Assembly (NCBI GenBank): GCA_021613535.1
Contig: CP075496.1
Span: 12,214,001-12,278,000, forward strand
Direction: 5' to 3'
DNA length: 64,000 bases
Source of the DNA: Adineta vaga
Lineage: Eukaryota; Rotifera
In this document: piece by piece, positions 46,713-59,165 of the stretch
Layout of the letters: each line of letters opens with the position of its first letter
How positions within the stretch are numbered: position 1 is the stretch's first letter
Program-made: the position numbers and the translations under genes
The notes under the pieces: model-generated
Told to the model about the DNA's origin: nothing
The model's input: only the letters and a program-made list of their open reading frames with translations
Database searches by the model: none

Positions 46713-49700
46713 ATGTCAGACAGTGAAGATTCTGAACAATTCAAAGTAGATGAATTGCAAAATGAACTTGAAAACCATGATCTCGATACCAAAGGACATA
46801 AAGTGGACTTAATTGATCGATTACCCGAAACGATGAATAATGATACTGAACATGACCCAAGAAAACTTCATTCGACATCTAATGACGATGAATCAGCTCC
46901 ATCTATTATAAATGATGATACATCATCTTCTTCAATTGTTTGTTGATCTGATTTTTAGAATTGTTCTCTAATATTTTCTTTATGAAATATTTAGGTTATA
47001 AAAGACAATAATGAACAAGACAAAACATCTGTTCAATCAAAGTCTCAATCAATAGAAAATTTTTCTTATGAAGAACAAAGCTCACCATCAAGTAATAAAC
47101 GTCATCTTAATGACGATAATACAGAAAAAGGAGACGACACTTTAACAGAAAAAGACGATGAAAATACGAATAATAGTGATGATATGTCAAAACAAATACG
47201 TAAAAAAAAGAGTCGTTGGAGTTCTGAACAAGATGAAGATTCACCAGACCAACAATCAACATCAAAACAAACATCAGATAATGATGATGACGATGACGAT
47301 GATAATCTGAGTAGTAGACATCCAGAACGAGATCATGATCGAGATTATCATCGATCGTCAAGACAATACGATGATGATCGACATTACAGTAGTCGACGTT
47401 CCGAAAAGTATGTAAAAGATCGAATTGATGAGGATTTCTTTTTTTCTCTTCATATGTGTATATGTACGTCTGTATGTGAGAGAGAGAGTGAGTGAGTGAG
47501 TGAATGGATGAGTGTGCGAGTACATGTGAAATGAAAGATTGGTAAACGAGAGAAAAACACTTCATCTGTCTCAAATACAAATGGCATATTAAATGAAGAT
47601 TTATGAAGAAATTTAAAAGATGTTTCATTCATTTATTACAGTATTAATTACAAGAACAATCATCTGATCATATTATGTCAAAATTTATTTATTCCAATAA
47701 TTATTATGGACTCCTGAATTATTTAACTGGTAAGCGTTGCGATAGCGAGCGATCATTATGTAATATATGGTTTAAAGATAGAAGAAAATGTAGAAGAAAA
47801 ATGAATATATATATATTTAGTTAATATACAATGGATTGTTATCCTTTTTTGTGATATATGATAATGAACAAAAGAAGATGAAGCAATGGAACAACAAAAT
47901 GAACGAAAGACAAAATATAATGAAATAAAATGATCTGAACATGGATGATGTTCTAGGTGAAAAATAATGTATATGATTGAAAATATCAAGAAATTAATTC
48001 ATTTCAGATAACAAAAAGACAGATCAATGAACAGGTTTTTCTCTAAATATCAATATCATAGAATTGATGTGTTATCTGTGTGATTCAGTTCTTTTTTTTT
48101 ATTGAATCTTTTTTATTTTAATATTTTCTTATTCTTAATTGTCTTGTTTTATATATATATAGATCAACGGAACTAGAAATAGCACTTCCAGAAGAAGAAA
48201 CAGTACAATTTAACAATGATGATGTAGTTTTAGATTTTTGTAAGTGGAACATTTTGAAATATTTGTTTAAACAAAAGTCAAAGTATAGAGAATTCTATGT
48301 CTAATCTACAGATAGATAGATATCAAACGTTTTAGCCGATACGTTTATTTGATATTTTGTATATTTCCTTTTGATTCGATAGATACATCTGATTTGAATC
48401 TGACTATAAACACGGATTGTTTGTCAGCATGCAATAAATCGAATGATGCACTCTGTTTCTTATGGGCTGGTGTTCGAGGAACATATGGATTTAAACAAGG
48501 AAAAGTTTGTTATGAAATTCGAGTAAGTATCATTTTGATGATTGTTTATCTTCATTTAATTGACTTTTTTGTTTTGCAGATAACTGAAATCGTTGATTGT
48601 CCACAAATGCCAGATAGTGAAACGGAAAAATTTGGAATTCGTATCGGATGGTCAAATCTTTCGTCTGGTGTTCACGCTCTTCAATTAGGTAAACTGACCG
48701 ATTTTGACGTTTCTTTTCATTGATAGATAATCCTATTCTACAGGTGAATTCAATGATTCATTTGCTTATACATCCATTGGAAAGATGCTCAGTATGTCAA
48801 ACAATGAAGTAACTGATGATACATATGGTGAATCATTTGGTGTGTCAGATGTTATTACAAGTTATATTGATTTTGGAGATGATGCTGAAGATAATTTAAT
48901 ACGAATATCTTTTGCAAAAAATGGTACAGACTATGGTCAAGCATTTGAAGTATCAAAAATAGATTCCAAAGAATTCTATCCGCATATATTAGTGAAAAAT
49001 GTCAAATTTGAATGTAATTTTGGACAAATGGTAAGTATTAAGATTTCACTTCTTTATATCAATGTTAATTTATCCGTTTTCTTCCTGTTAGGAAACCTCA
49101 TGGTCAGAAATCAAATCAAATTATACATTTGCACAAAATATTCCGCTATCAGATCGAATACGTAATTCTACACCAATATTAGAAAAAGATCAATGCCAAG
49201 TAATACTTCTTTCGGGTTTGAATGGATCAGGTAAAACAACTTGGGCAAAGAAATATATCGAAGAAAATGTAGACAAACATTTTAATTTACTAAATATTGA
49301 ACATGTTCTCAATAAAATGATGGTAAGTTTACAAATAAAAATATTTATTATGAATTGTTCTATTCTCTAATAGATTGATGGAAAATTACCAATGATCAAA
49401 GATCGAAATGATGGTTCAATGTTACGTGTGAATATTGCTTTACAGAAATTGATTGAAATCGCTGCACGACGTCGACGAAATTACATTATTGATCATGTAA
49501 GATCGAATAGGAATTTATTCTTATGTTTTATTTCCTTACTTTAGATGAATACAACTCGTGAAAGTCAAACAAAACAACAAAGATTATTTACTGGTTATCA
49601 TCGAATTGGCGTCGCTATTGTACCTGATGATGATGAACTGAAAAGACGTATTGAAAAACTAGAAAAAAACGAAAATATCACACTGCCATCACAATTGATT

Positions 49701-51205
49701 AGAGAAGCGAAAGCCAAATTTTCTTTTCCACAAAAAAGTTCTTCATTAGAAGATGTTCTCTATCCTGAATTATCTTATGATGATGCCAAATTATTGTATG
49801 ATAAAGCATGTCAAGATTATGAGCAGTATCGTTCATCATCACGGTATGATCGACGTGATGATTATCATTCATCACGTAATAATGATAACAATAGTTATAA
49901 TAGTAATAATAGAAATCGTTACGATGATCGAGATCGTCGAGGTCGAGAATCTGATCGAAATCGTGATCGATATGTTCGATCACGGTCACGCGAACGAGAT
50001 CGTCGAACGTCACGTGAAGATTCACGATTTTCATCGTCGTCATCATCTTCATCACATCGTAACGATAATTACCGTGGTGGTTATTCTCGTGGTGGCGGTG
50101 ATGGTGGTGGACGATATTCTGATCATCGACAAGATTCAAGAAATAATCAGCGTGGTGGTTTTCAGGAAAGTCGTGGCGGTGGTTATCGTGGACGAGGAGG
50201 AAATTATAATAATCAAACGAATGACGAACGTCGTGGTGGATATCAACCACGTAGTGATTTCGGTGGTGGACGTGGTCGCGGTGGTGGTGGCAATTTCGAT
50301 AATAATCGAGGTTCATACCATGATAGACAGCGTGGTGGATTTAGACAAGATTATGGCAATCAACAGCGTGGAAGATCGTTCAATGATTATGATAATAATC
50401 AACAACGACAACAAAGTACCGGTGGTGGCGGTGGTAGAGGCTTTATGCAGAATAATAATAACAATTTTAATCAACAACAAGATAGACAAAGATTTGATTC
50501 TCGGGTAAGTTTTCGATCAAATTAATTTTTATTAGAATAACTTTTCGGTATTTAGTCATTAATCCAGCAACAAAATTCATTTCATAATCAACAACAACGT
50601 TCAGGACCACTTCTTCAAAATCCACCATCTAATCAACAACAACAACAACCATATTCATCACATTTGATACAACAGGCATCAAATAGTCCGAATCTTTCAT
50701 TACAAACACAAAATTCATTAGGTCTGAATGCTTTGTCCAATGCTGCAAATATTACTCAACAAAATGCTCTTGATCCATGGCTTGCACTATATGCTGCTGC
50801 TCTTAATACACAACCAGCTGTTTCACAACAACAACAACAGCAACAACAACAACAACAGCAGCAACAGCAATCGCAACAAGATGCAAATTCACTAACTCAA
50901 CAATGGGCACAATGGTTAAAAACAACACAAATGGTTAGTGAAAGAATGAAATTTGAAGTATTATTATTATCAGTTGTTCTATTTTATTTTCTGTATAGGC
51001 TCAAACAGCACAACAATCTCAACCTCAATTAACAGTTCAATCAGCTGATTCTCAACAGGCACAACTTTCAGATGCAAGTGCTTTGTATTATCAAGCATAT
51101 TATGCTCAATTAGCTGCTGCACAACAACAACAACAACAAGCAGCCGCTGCTGCAGCTGGATCATATAATAGTGGTGTTGCTCCACCTGGTACTAATAATA
51201 AATAG
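46713..51205 (+). CDS. HNRNPU: Heterogeneous nuclear ribonucleoprotein U-like (SAP-SPRY-kinase-RGG)
   Basis: A nuclear RNA- and chromatin-binding scaffold. The N-terminal SAP helix pair is seen as VDELQNELENHDLDTKGHK (46748 on). A long acidic and Arg/Asp/Ser-rich linker (46990-47410) follows, then a 750-base intron. The SPRY domain begins near 48160 and includes FLWAGVRGTYGFKQGKVCYE, FGIRIGWS, ISFAKNGTDYGQAF and FYPHILVKN. The P-loop kinase-like domain has the Walker A GLNGSGKTTW (49217-49246), then LIEIAARRRRNYIID and QRLFTGYHRIGVAIV. The C-terminal half is an RD/SR stretch, a long RGG region (50065-50345) and a Gln/Asn-rich prion-like tail with a poly-Gln run, ending YYAQLAAAQQ and GTNNK. 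Exons join without a break; identification is firm. Confidence 0.92.
47409..48163 (+). other. Long intron of hnRNP U gene
   Basis: A 755-base intron with a donor GTATGT and an acceptor after a TATATATATAG run, much longer than the usual 50-60 bases of this region. It contains an AG/TGAG tetranucleotide-type repeat at about 47478-47505. No nested gene was found. Confidence 0.6.
50827..50878 (+). repeat. CAA/CAG repeat coding poly-Gln in hnRNP U
   Basis: About sixteen Gln codons in a row, mostly CAA with interspersed CAG, inside the C-terminal low-complexity tail. A second Gln run of seven codons followed by Ala is at 51121-51155. Both are likely to vary in length between alleles. Confidence 0.85.
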
Positions 51206-51684
51206 ATTGCTGAAAATTGAAAATAAATGTATTGTTGTTGTTCTTTTGTATTTGTGTAATTCTATATTATTTGTTTACCTAGCACTTACATTGTTTTCTT
51301 GCTTATGTCTTTGTTTAAAGAATAAAGGAACTATCGTTGTTCGTATCTATATAGACTTATTATCTGGATTAAAATGATTAGAGAAAAATAGAAATAAGAC
51401 TTGATTTCTTCTTTTACAATACAATTGATTCTGTTAATAAATATCGATTTATCGATACTATAATTTTCAAAATGTGCATTAGTCAGATGTTACTTTGTTT
51501 ACTGATTCTATAAGGATCATGTTATCATTAAAACTCTTTCATAAACAAAAGGTGTGCTGGATATAAATTTTGTTTTAGCCAACACCTTGTTCTTTATTTG
51601 TTCTCATTTTTATCAACAACATAGAAACCATCAAGTAGTGTGGTAACTAGATAAATCATTTGAATTTTTTTGTTAGAAGTACAA
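51206..51684. other. Intergenic, hnRNP U to alpha-mannosidase
   Basis: The 3' end of hnRNP U and the promoter region of the mannosidase gene. No gene seen. TTTTTTGTTAG ending at 51676 is an acceptor-like site eight bases before the mannosidase start. Confidence 0.4.
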
Positions 51685-54600
51685 ATGTATTTCACGATAT
51701 ATTCTACAATTATATTGATTGTGGCGGTCTTTAGATGTTTCGGAGCACCATTAAAATCATCGAATACATGCGGTTACGATGTAAATACTGTTTGATTAAC
51801 AAGAAAAATCGAATTCACAATAGATAATTCTATTTTCTTGCTCTTAGGTATGTAATTTAGGTCAACCTGATAAATTAAATGTTCATATTGTTCCACATAC
51901 ACATGACGATGTTGGCTGGTTGAAAACTGTAGATCAATATTACTATGGTGGTGAGTTATTTTTCTCAGATCTAGCAATCATTAGTCGTTATTATATTGTA
52001 GCTCGTAATGATATTCAACATGCTAGTGTTCAATTTATTCTTGATTCAGTCATTCCGTCACTCGATGAAAATCCGGACCGTCGTTTTATTTACGTGGAAA
52101 TAGCCTTTTTCTGGCGCTGGTGGATGCAACAAAGTGACGAAATGCAAAATACTGTTAGAAAACTTGTCAATGAAGGTAAATGAATACTTTGATAAGATAG
52201 AGATTCATGTGTTATATCATATACAGGTCGTTTGGAATTTATTTCTGGTGGATGGTCAATGAATGATGAAGGTGTAACTCATTACAATTCCATTATAGAT
52301 CAACATAGTTTAGGTGCAGAATTTTTACGTGATCAATTTGGTGAATGTGGTCGACCAAAACTTGGTTGGCAGATTGATCCCTTTGGGCATTCCAAACAAG
52401 TTGCATCACTTTTTGCACATGTTCGTTGAGGATGAGAAAGAAATCAAACTAATTTTGAATAAAAAAAAATCATTTCGTAAATTTCATAGATGGGTTTTGA
52501 TGGTTTATTTTTCGGACGAGTTGATTTTCAAGATTATGCTGAACGATTTAGAACAAAAACAATGGAAATGATTTGGAAAGGAAGTGCAAATTTAGGTGAA
52601 CAAAGTTGGCTTTTTGCTGGTATATTGCCAAGAGTTTATGAAGCACCTGAATCATTTTGTTTCGATGTCCATTGTCAGAGTGAACCTATTAAAGTCAATT
52701 ATTAGTGATTCCTCTCTCATATATATTTATATTTAATTGTCTGTTTTTTTAGGATGATCCACAATTACATGATTACAATGTACCCGAAAGAGTTCAAGCA
52801 TTTATCGATGCTACTCGCAATCAAGTTTGAATAGTTTTCTTTTTTTTTACAAAAAAGAGATAATAATATTTATGTGTATTTGTAGGCGAAAGGTTATGCA
52901 ACGAATCATATCATCAATACAATGGGTAGTGATTTTCAATATGAAAATGCCAATGAATGGTATAAAAATCTAGATAAATTAATTAAATATGTTAATGCTC
53001 AAGTAAAAATGAAATAGATGTAAATTTCATAATAACTTTATATTCAATTTGTTTAGCAAGCTAACGGTAGTGATGTGAATATATTTTATTCAACGCCAAC
53101 ATGTTATTTATATGCATTAAATCAGGCGAATCGAACTTGGACAACGAAAACGGATGATTTCTTTCCCATTTCATACAATCAACATGGTCTTTGGAATGGT
53201 TATTTCACTTCTAGACCAGCATTGAAACGATATGAACGTCATTCAAATAATATTCTACAAGTAACAAGACAATTGAATGCCTTTTCAAATTTAACATTGC
53301 GACATGCATTTTTTCCGCTGAGTATATTATTCAAAAGAGAAATCTCTTTACATAAATATATGTTAATGCATAGGTGAAGCAATGGGTATTGCTCAACATC
53401 ATGATGCCGTAAGTGGTACATCAAAACAACATGTTGCTGATGATTATGCTCAACGATTAGCACAAGGAATCGACTCTGCCATAGTAAATTAATAAAACTG
53501 AAAATGTGTCCGTAAACTTATGTCACATTTAGTATGTTATTAATGAAGCTTATAAAAAGCTTTTACCAAAACAAAATCAATCCTTACCAACTCCAACTCA
53601 ATTTCTTTGTCAGTTTTCAAATATTAGTGAATGTTTACCGATCGAAGGGCAAGATCGTGTACGTAAATGTTTTATTTTGGAAACTCAATAGCAATTCATT
53701 ATATATTCATATACTAGTTTACATTAACCCTTTGGAATCCGACGATTCAATCAATTCAACATATAGTTCGCGTGCCAGTTACAAAAAATTATTTCATTCG
53801 AAGTCCAACAGGTTCAACAATTGCAGTTGATGTAGTTGTTAAGTCAGATTATTTTTGATTTTTGAGTATTTTTCATACTTTAGTTCATACCAATATCTGA
53901 ACCAACAAAAAATATTCCTGGTCGTACAAGTTCCGCTGAATATGAATTAGTTTTTCGTGCATCATTACCAGCTCTTGGCTTTAATACTTATTATTTCGAA
54001 GCAAAAAGTAAAGCAATGTGACTATTTAATCATCTTAAGAATCGATTTTTTTCTATTAGCTGAGACAATCAAGAACGAGGAATTAACACTAAACCAAACG
54101 CATAATGAAGTATGCACACTTCAGAATCAAGTATGTAAATAAAAATAGAAATGGTATTCTCATATCTTCAGTATAGTATCTTCGGGTTGAATTCGATAAT
54201 CAAGGAAATTTAAAAAATATTACTAATCGAAATAAAAACTTTACTGTACAATTTTCTAGTCAAGGTTTCTATTGGTATACAAGTAAATATTATAACATCA
54301 CGGAATAGTATTTGTCTTCTCAAATTCGTTTTTCATTTAGGTTTTCCTGGAAATAATTCTCGTCCAGAATTTCAAGCATCCGGTGCTTATTTCTTTCGAC
54401 CATTAACACCAAATCCATTTCCCATTAGTAGCTCACGTAATATGTAAGTATTGAAATGAACCGTTTCATGAAAACATATTTCCTTTATTAACTAGAACAT
54501 GTACATATATGGATCAAGTTCAAACTGCATTAATTATCTATAATCAATGGTGTAGTCAAGAGATTAGACTTTATGATGAAGCATCAACGATTGAAATTGA

Positions 54601-55597
54601 ATGGATTGTTGGTCCAATTCCAATTGAAGACAATATTGGTAAAGAAATTATCATGCGTTATGATACAGATATTCGAAGTAATGAATATTTCTATACTGAT
54701 GCTAATGGACGTGAAGTACTCGAACGTAGAAGAGATTATCGACCAACATGGAATTATACAGCATATGAAAGTGTGGGTGGTAATTATTATCCTGTAGCAA
54801 GTCGTATATGGATTAAAGATAATCATACACAAATGACAGTATTGACAGGTAGAAATGATATATTTTCATAATGTCAATGACATTTCTATTTTCAGATCGA
54901 TCTGAAGGTGGTTCAAGTATGCATGATGGTTCTCTTGAATTAATGGTTCATCGTCGTACATTACACGACGATCGTCAAGGTGTTGGTGAACCAATCAATG
55001 AAACTGCTTATGGTAAAGGTCTTGTTATACGTGGTCGACATATACTTATTCTTGAAACACCAGAATCAAGTGCTCTTCTTCATCGTCCCACTTCTCAACA
55101 ATTATTTATGAATCCACTCAATACCTATGCTTTACCGGGACTATCGTATACTAATTATTCAAATAATTATTATCAAACATGGTCTGCTCTAAATGAATCA
55201 TTATCCTACAATATTCATTTATTAACATTTGATCAATTGGCATTTAATGTATTTCTTATACGTGTCGAACATTATTTCGAATTAAATGAAGATGCAACAT
55301 ATTCGAAATCGACTGAAATCGATTTACAAATTTTATTTAATACATTAGGTAAAATCAAAGATTTTGTCGAATTAACTCTTGGAGGTAATCAACCGTTAAA
55401 TGAAATGAAACGATTGATTTGGTATGCTGATGATCATCACTCATCTTATTGGAAAGCGACAGGTATGTTCAAAAGAAAATTCTAATTAGTAAATACTTTC
55501 TTTGTTGACAATATTTTCAGATTCAAATGTATCGAAAAGTACTATAATAGCATTAAATCCAATGGAAATTAAGACTTTCCAAGTTATATTACAGTAG
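51685..55597 (+). CDS. MAN2B1: Lysosomal alpha-mannosidase (GH38)
   Basis: An exo-glycosidase that trims alpha-linked mannose from N-glycan fragments in the lysosome. About sixteen exons keep frame. A signal peptide ([21 protein letters not shown]) precedes CGYDVCNLG. The zinc-site motif [20 protein letters not shown] is at 51880-51945. [27 protein letters not shown] and the nucleophile segment QIDPFGHS (52371 on) follow, then [21 protein letters not shown] (52922 on) and the zinc-binding [15 protein letters not shown] (53394 on). The C-terminal beta domains contain [35 protein letters not shown] and [20 protein letters not shown]. All catalytic and zinc residues seen in the family are present. 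Length and domain order fit the roughly 1000-residue animal enzyme. Confidence 0.95.
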
Positions 55598-56222
55598 ATA
55601 ACATCTACAAACATGACTTGATCTTTTTTTCTTCTACTTGTATCAAGAATTAAATACAATAATAAAAGAGAAAACCTTCATCTTGACTTGATCAATGTTC
55701 GCATCATATTTCTAAACAGATGTGAACAATAATCTAGATATCTTCTTTTTCTCGAGATGAAATAAAAGAATATTTGCACTAATAGTTCTTGAACATATGT
55801 CGGCTTACTTAGACATCTAATGCTTTTCTTGTACCCATTACATATATCTTTTTGACGAGATATCCTTTATTCTCCTCTATTCAATAATGACTGACGATAA
55901 CAACAGGCAGACCATATTGATGCTCTTATCGATAATGTATAATTCAACAGACTATTGGTACACGTGTCCAACTGCATACTTCTTTGACCGATTGTTTGCT
56001 TATATTTTCGCATTTTCACACTAGCCATGTTTACTTTGCGTCGTCCTCCCTCCATTTCTTCTAGCTCTGTGTCTATTTCTTTCTCGGCTCATCGTGACTA
56101 GACTATGATGAGAGAGCGCAGCGATTCATTCTTCATTCATTTCGCTGTCGTCTCGCGCCAAACACACACGCATTCTTTATCTTTCATTCTAATTCTATTT
56201 ATTAAATAAATAAATCTTCGAA
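55598..56222. other. Intergenic, mannosidase to stress-protein gene (promoter region)
   Basis: No gene. The 120 bases before the stress-protein start are somewhat richer in G+C (GCTGTCGTCTCGCGCC near 56144) than the surroundings and probably form its promoter. I could not identify a specific stress element. Confidence 0.4.
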
Positions 56223-56974
56223 ATGGCTGATGCAATTAAGAAAGGTGCCGAAGCTGTGAAAGATAAAGCATCAGGTATGTGATCTTCTTTCTATTAATTA
56301 TGATAGCTCACCATAGACAAAATTCACATATCTAGAAGTTACATCAGGAGTTAGCCATGAAGCTAACAAAGCTGCTGCTAAAGATTCAGATCGATCAGTT
56401 GGAGATCGTGTTAGTCATGGTATGTTTTATAAGTTATATCGATGAAATTTTCTTATTGTTCTATAATAAGGTGTTGATGCTGTAAAAGACAAAGTCGATG
56501 AAAAAAAATCTGAATTATCGAAAGAAGCAAATAAAAGCGGTGCTGAACACGAAGCTAAAAGTCTTGTTGATACCGTTAAAGAAAAAGCTGCTGAAGCGTA
56601 AGTTTTATGTTCACATTACATCTGTTAGAAATGATTGAATTCTCATTTTTAGCTACAATTATGTTGCTGGCGGTGAAGGTGAAGGAAAAGGTCTTGTTGA
56701 AACCGTTAAAGAAAAAGCTACTGAAGCGTATGTATATGTCTCATATAAGAAACGATTCGATTAAATGAATCTTTGTTTATTTAGTTACCATTATGTTGCT
56801 GAAAAAGTTTCCGAAGCAACACACGCTGTTACTGGTGAAGCTAACAAAGAAGTAGCAAAAGATTCAAATGAATCAATTGGTACACGTGCAGGTGCAGCTG
56901 TTGATGCTGTTAAAGATAAAGTCAACGAAAAGACAAGCGAAGTTAAAGCTGAAGCTCACAAACAAAATTTATAA
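56223..56974 (+). CDS. Two-copy GRG-1/CCG-1-like (LEA-like) stress protein
   Basis: Five exons (56223-56272 and four more, the last from about 56786) encode about 175 very hydrophilic, Lys/Glu/Ala-rich residues with no Cys or Trp and no signal peptide. This is the composition of group 3 LEA proteins, which protect cells during drying. A domain near the N-terminus (GVSHEANKAAAKDSDRSVGD and VDAVKDKVDEK) is repeated at the C-terminus (TGEANKEVAKDSNESIGTRA, VDAVKDKVNEKTSEVKAEAH). The repeat closely recalls fungal glucose-repressible proteins (GRG-1/CCG-1), which are about 70 residues with one copy. Between them two exons encode LVDTVKEKAAEAYNYVA and LVETVKEKATEAYHYVA, an evident exon duplication. 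Expression probably rises on desiccation or other stress, but that is inference. AATAAA lies at 56995. Confidence 0.85.
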
Positions 56975-58050
56975 AGAACAAAATTTGCTCAATGAATAAA
57001 TAACATTTTAGAGAAAGAACGCAATTGTAGTCTGTTTGTTTTATCTCAGTTTATTATTCTCTCTATATTATATATATTTAATTCAAAGTAAAAAGAAGAA
57101 ATTTTAATAGCCTATTTACTATAGTCATGATATATATTTTTCGCATCTCCTAAATGACTGATTTATCAACTCATGCTATCAATAAGAAAATTAAACCACA
57201 AGAAAAGCCATATAGATAAATGATGATTTCAATTAGATTATCAGCACTGTGTTGAATGAAAAGAGATAAACTAATTGATCAAATTCATTTATATTTCTGT
57301 GCAAAAAATGATTGATACTCTATTATTATGTCTAACGAGAATTTCTACTAAACTACTTGATCAAATTTGTATGTAATACTATTGATCATCGTTAACCAAT
57401 TGTTTATTCAGTGTCTATAAATATATCAATTATATACTTGAATGAATCAATGCTTTGATGAAACAGATGTGAGCGTATATGAAAAGAAAAGAAAATGTTT
57501 CTATGAAGTTTTTCTGCTTCATTGTAAAGAATACATTGGAACATATGTTACACAGATTTCCTTCAAAAGAACTGGCAAGAGATACTTTTTTACTGATTTA
57601 CTTTCAACAGCACGTTTAATCATATAACTCGAAAAAGGGACAAATGGGGATTCAGATGAAAAAAATTTTTTTAATTTCAATATCGGGTGTGAACTTTCTT
57701 TTTAATCTAGCGTAAAATTTCAATTTCTTTTCTTGTCAATCAATCAAGACAACATTTCATACCATAATCTTACTAATTAGAATTATTATCATGTCAATTA
57801 TTTCTTTTTGTTATCTATCTATCTATCTATAGGATAGAATCAATAATAAATCCTAGATCATCAAGTTTAACTCGTGTGGTGTCTTCTTTTCCTATCTGAT
57901 GAACTTTCAACCGCTATAATCATCTTTTATTATGGACCTTCCATTTTTTGACAATTTCATTATTTGTCCGTCTAAAAATCGTCTACTCGGTTGGTAAAAA
58001 TGATAACATAACGAAGAAAAATTGATAATTCAATTCAAATAGATATAATC
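56975..58050. other. Intergenic, stress-protein gene to ENOSF1 pseudogene
   Basis: About 1.1 kb, AT-rich, with a short TCTA tetranucleotide run at about 57815-57832. A 61-codon open frame at 57442-57627 has no recognisable features and is not called. Confidence 0.4.
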
Positions 58051-59165
58051 ATGTCTTCATCAAAAGCTACAACAATAATTGGAATAACACTCGATGATGT
58101 TTGTTTTCCAACATCAAAACAACTTGATGAAAGTGATGCTATGTTCCTGATTCGCGAATATTTTGAACTCTTTTTCCTAATTATTGATGTCTTCTTTTTC
58201 TTTCAGAGATTATTTATCAGCTTACTTGATTCTTTATACATATAAACTATTACTTGAAGGTCATGGTTATTCATTTACAATTGACCATGAAACAGAAATC
58301 ATTTGTGTAGCAATTAAAACTCATACTCATTTAATTTTCGGTCGAACACTTGAAGATATATTTAGCATCAGGTACGATTTTCAATTGCTTTTGGGAATTC
58401 TATTCAAAACGTGAAAGTAAAGCATTATGAAGGTGAATATCTGAATTTACACCCGACGAATTCCTAAATTGTATTGATTTTCGTTATTTACTTGATGCAC
58501 TTCAACCTGAAGATGCTTTGGAAATGTTAAAAAGACCTGAACCAACACAATCTGAACATATAAAACAACTTGAAGAATAAGATTATTCTTATCCTGTACA
58601 TACAACACCAACTGGTTGCTTAGTTATTTTGATAAAAAAATTCGTCATTTATGTCACGAAGCATTAAATGAAGGTTTCACACATCTTAAAATCAAAATTG
58701 GTCGTGATTTCAATGATGATATTCGACGAATAAAAGTCATTCGCGAAGAAGTTAGTTATACACGACGTGTCATGGATGATTCAACTCAAGTTTGGGATAT
58801 TGATCAAGCGATTGAATGGATGAAACATTTAGTCGAATTTTAACCTTATTGAATTGAAGAACCCACATTAGTTGATGATATTCTCGATCATGCTAAAATT
58901 TATCAAGAACTTCAAGAATATAACATCGGTGTTGTAACTGGTGAACAAATGTTACAAGCAACTGCTCTACAGTTTTGTTAAATTGATTATGGTACATAGG
59001 AAAATCGTATCACAAAAGTTGTTGATCATTCATATGAACGTTTTGAAGAACCATGCCGAATTCATAATGGAAGATGTACATCATCACATAAACCAGACCA
59101 AGGCTATAGTACACATCTGAAAGATGAAAGTAGAAAACGGTTTTATAAAGAGTCGTTTGTTCTTG
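58051..59165 (+). pseudogene. ENOSF1: Decayed ENOSF1 (L-fuconate dehydratase, enolase superfamily) pseudogene
   Basis: Recognisable pieces of ENOSF1 follow in order: ITLDDVCFPTSKQ (58087 on), HGYSFTIDHETEIICVAIKT (58261 on), LEDIF, then NCIDFRYLLDALQPEDALEML (58469 on), LCHEALNEGFTHLKIKIGRD (58631 on), VWDIDQAIEWMKHLVEF, IEEPTLVDDILDHA (58854 on), VVTGEQMLQATALQF and DQGYSTHLKDESRKRF (59098 on). About 60 residues between the second and third blocks are missing. In-frame stops occur at 58578-58580, in the segment just after LVEF (58840-58853, two stops), after ATALQFC (58978 on) and at about 58998. Several fall where the family has Gln, Lys or Trp. The start region still has a good ATG. The intact enzyme would dehydrate sugar acids such as L-fuconate; this copy cannot. 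Confidence 0.85.

Noticed and set aside
49699-50508. Long open frames on the opposite strand and in another frame over the hnRNP U repeat region
   Set aside because: They mirror the RGG/RD-coding repeats (His/Asp/Val-rich) and have no independent support.
55867-56055. Minus-strand open frame upstream of the stress-protein gene
   Set aside because: No recognisable features; lies in a probable promoter.
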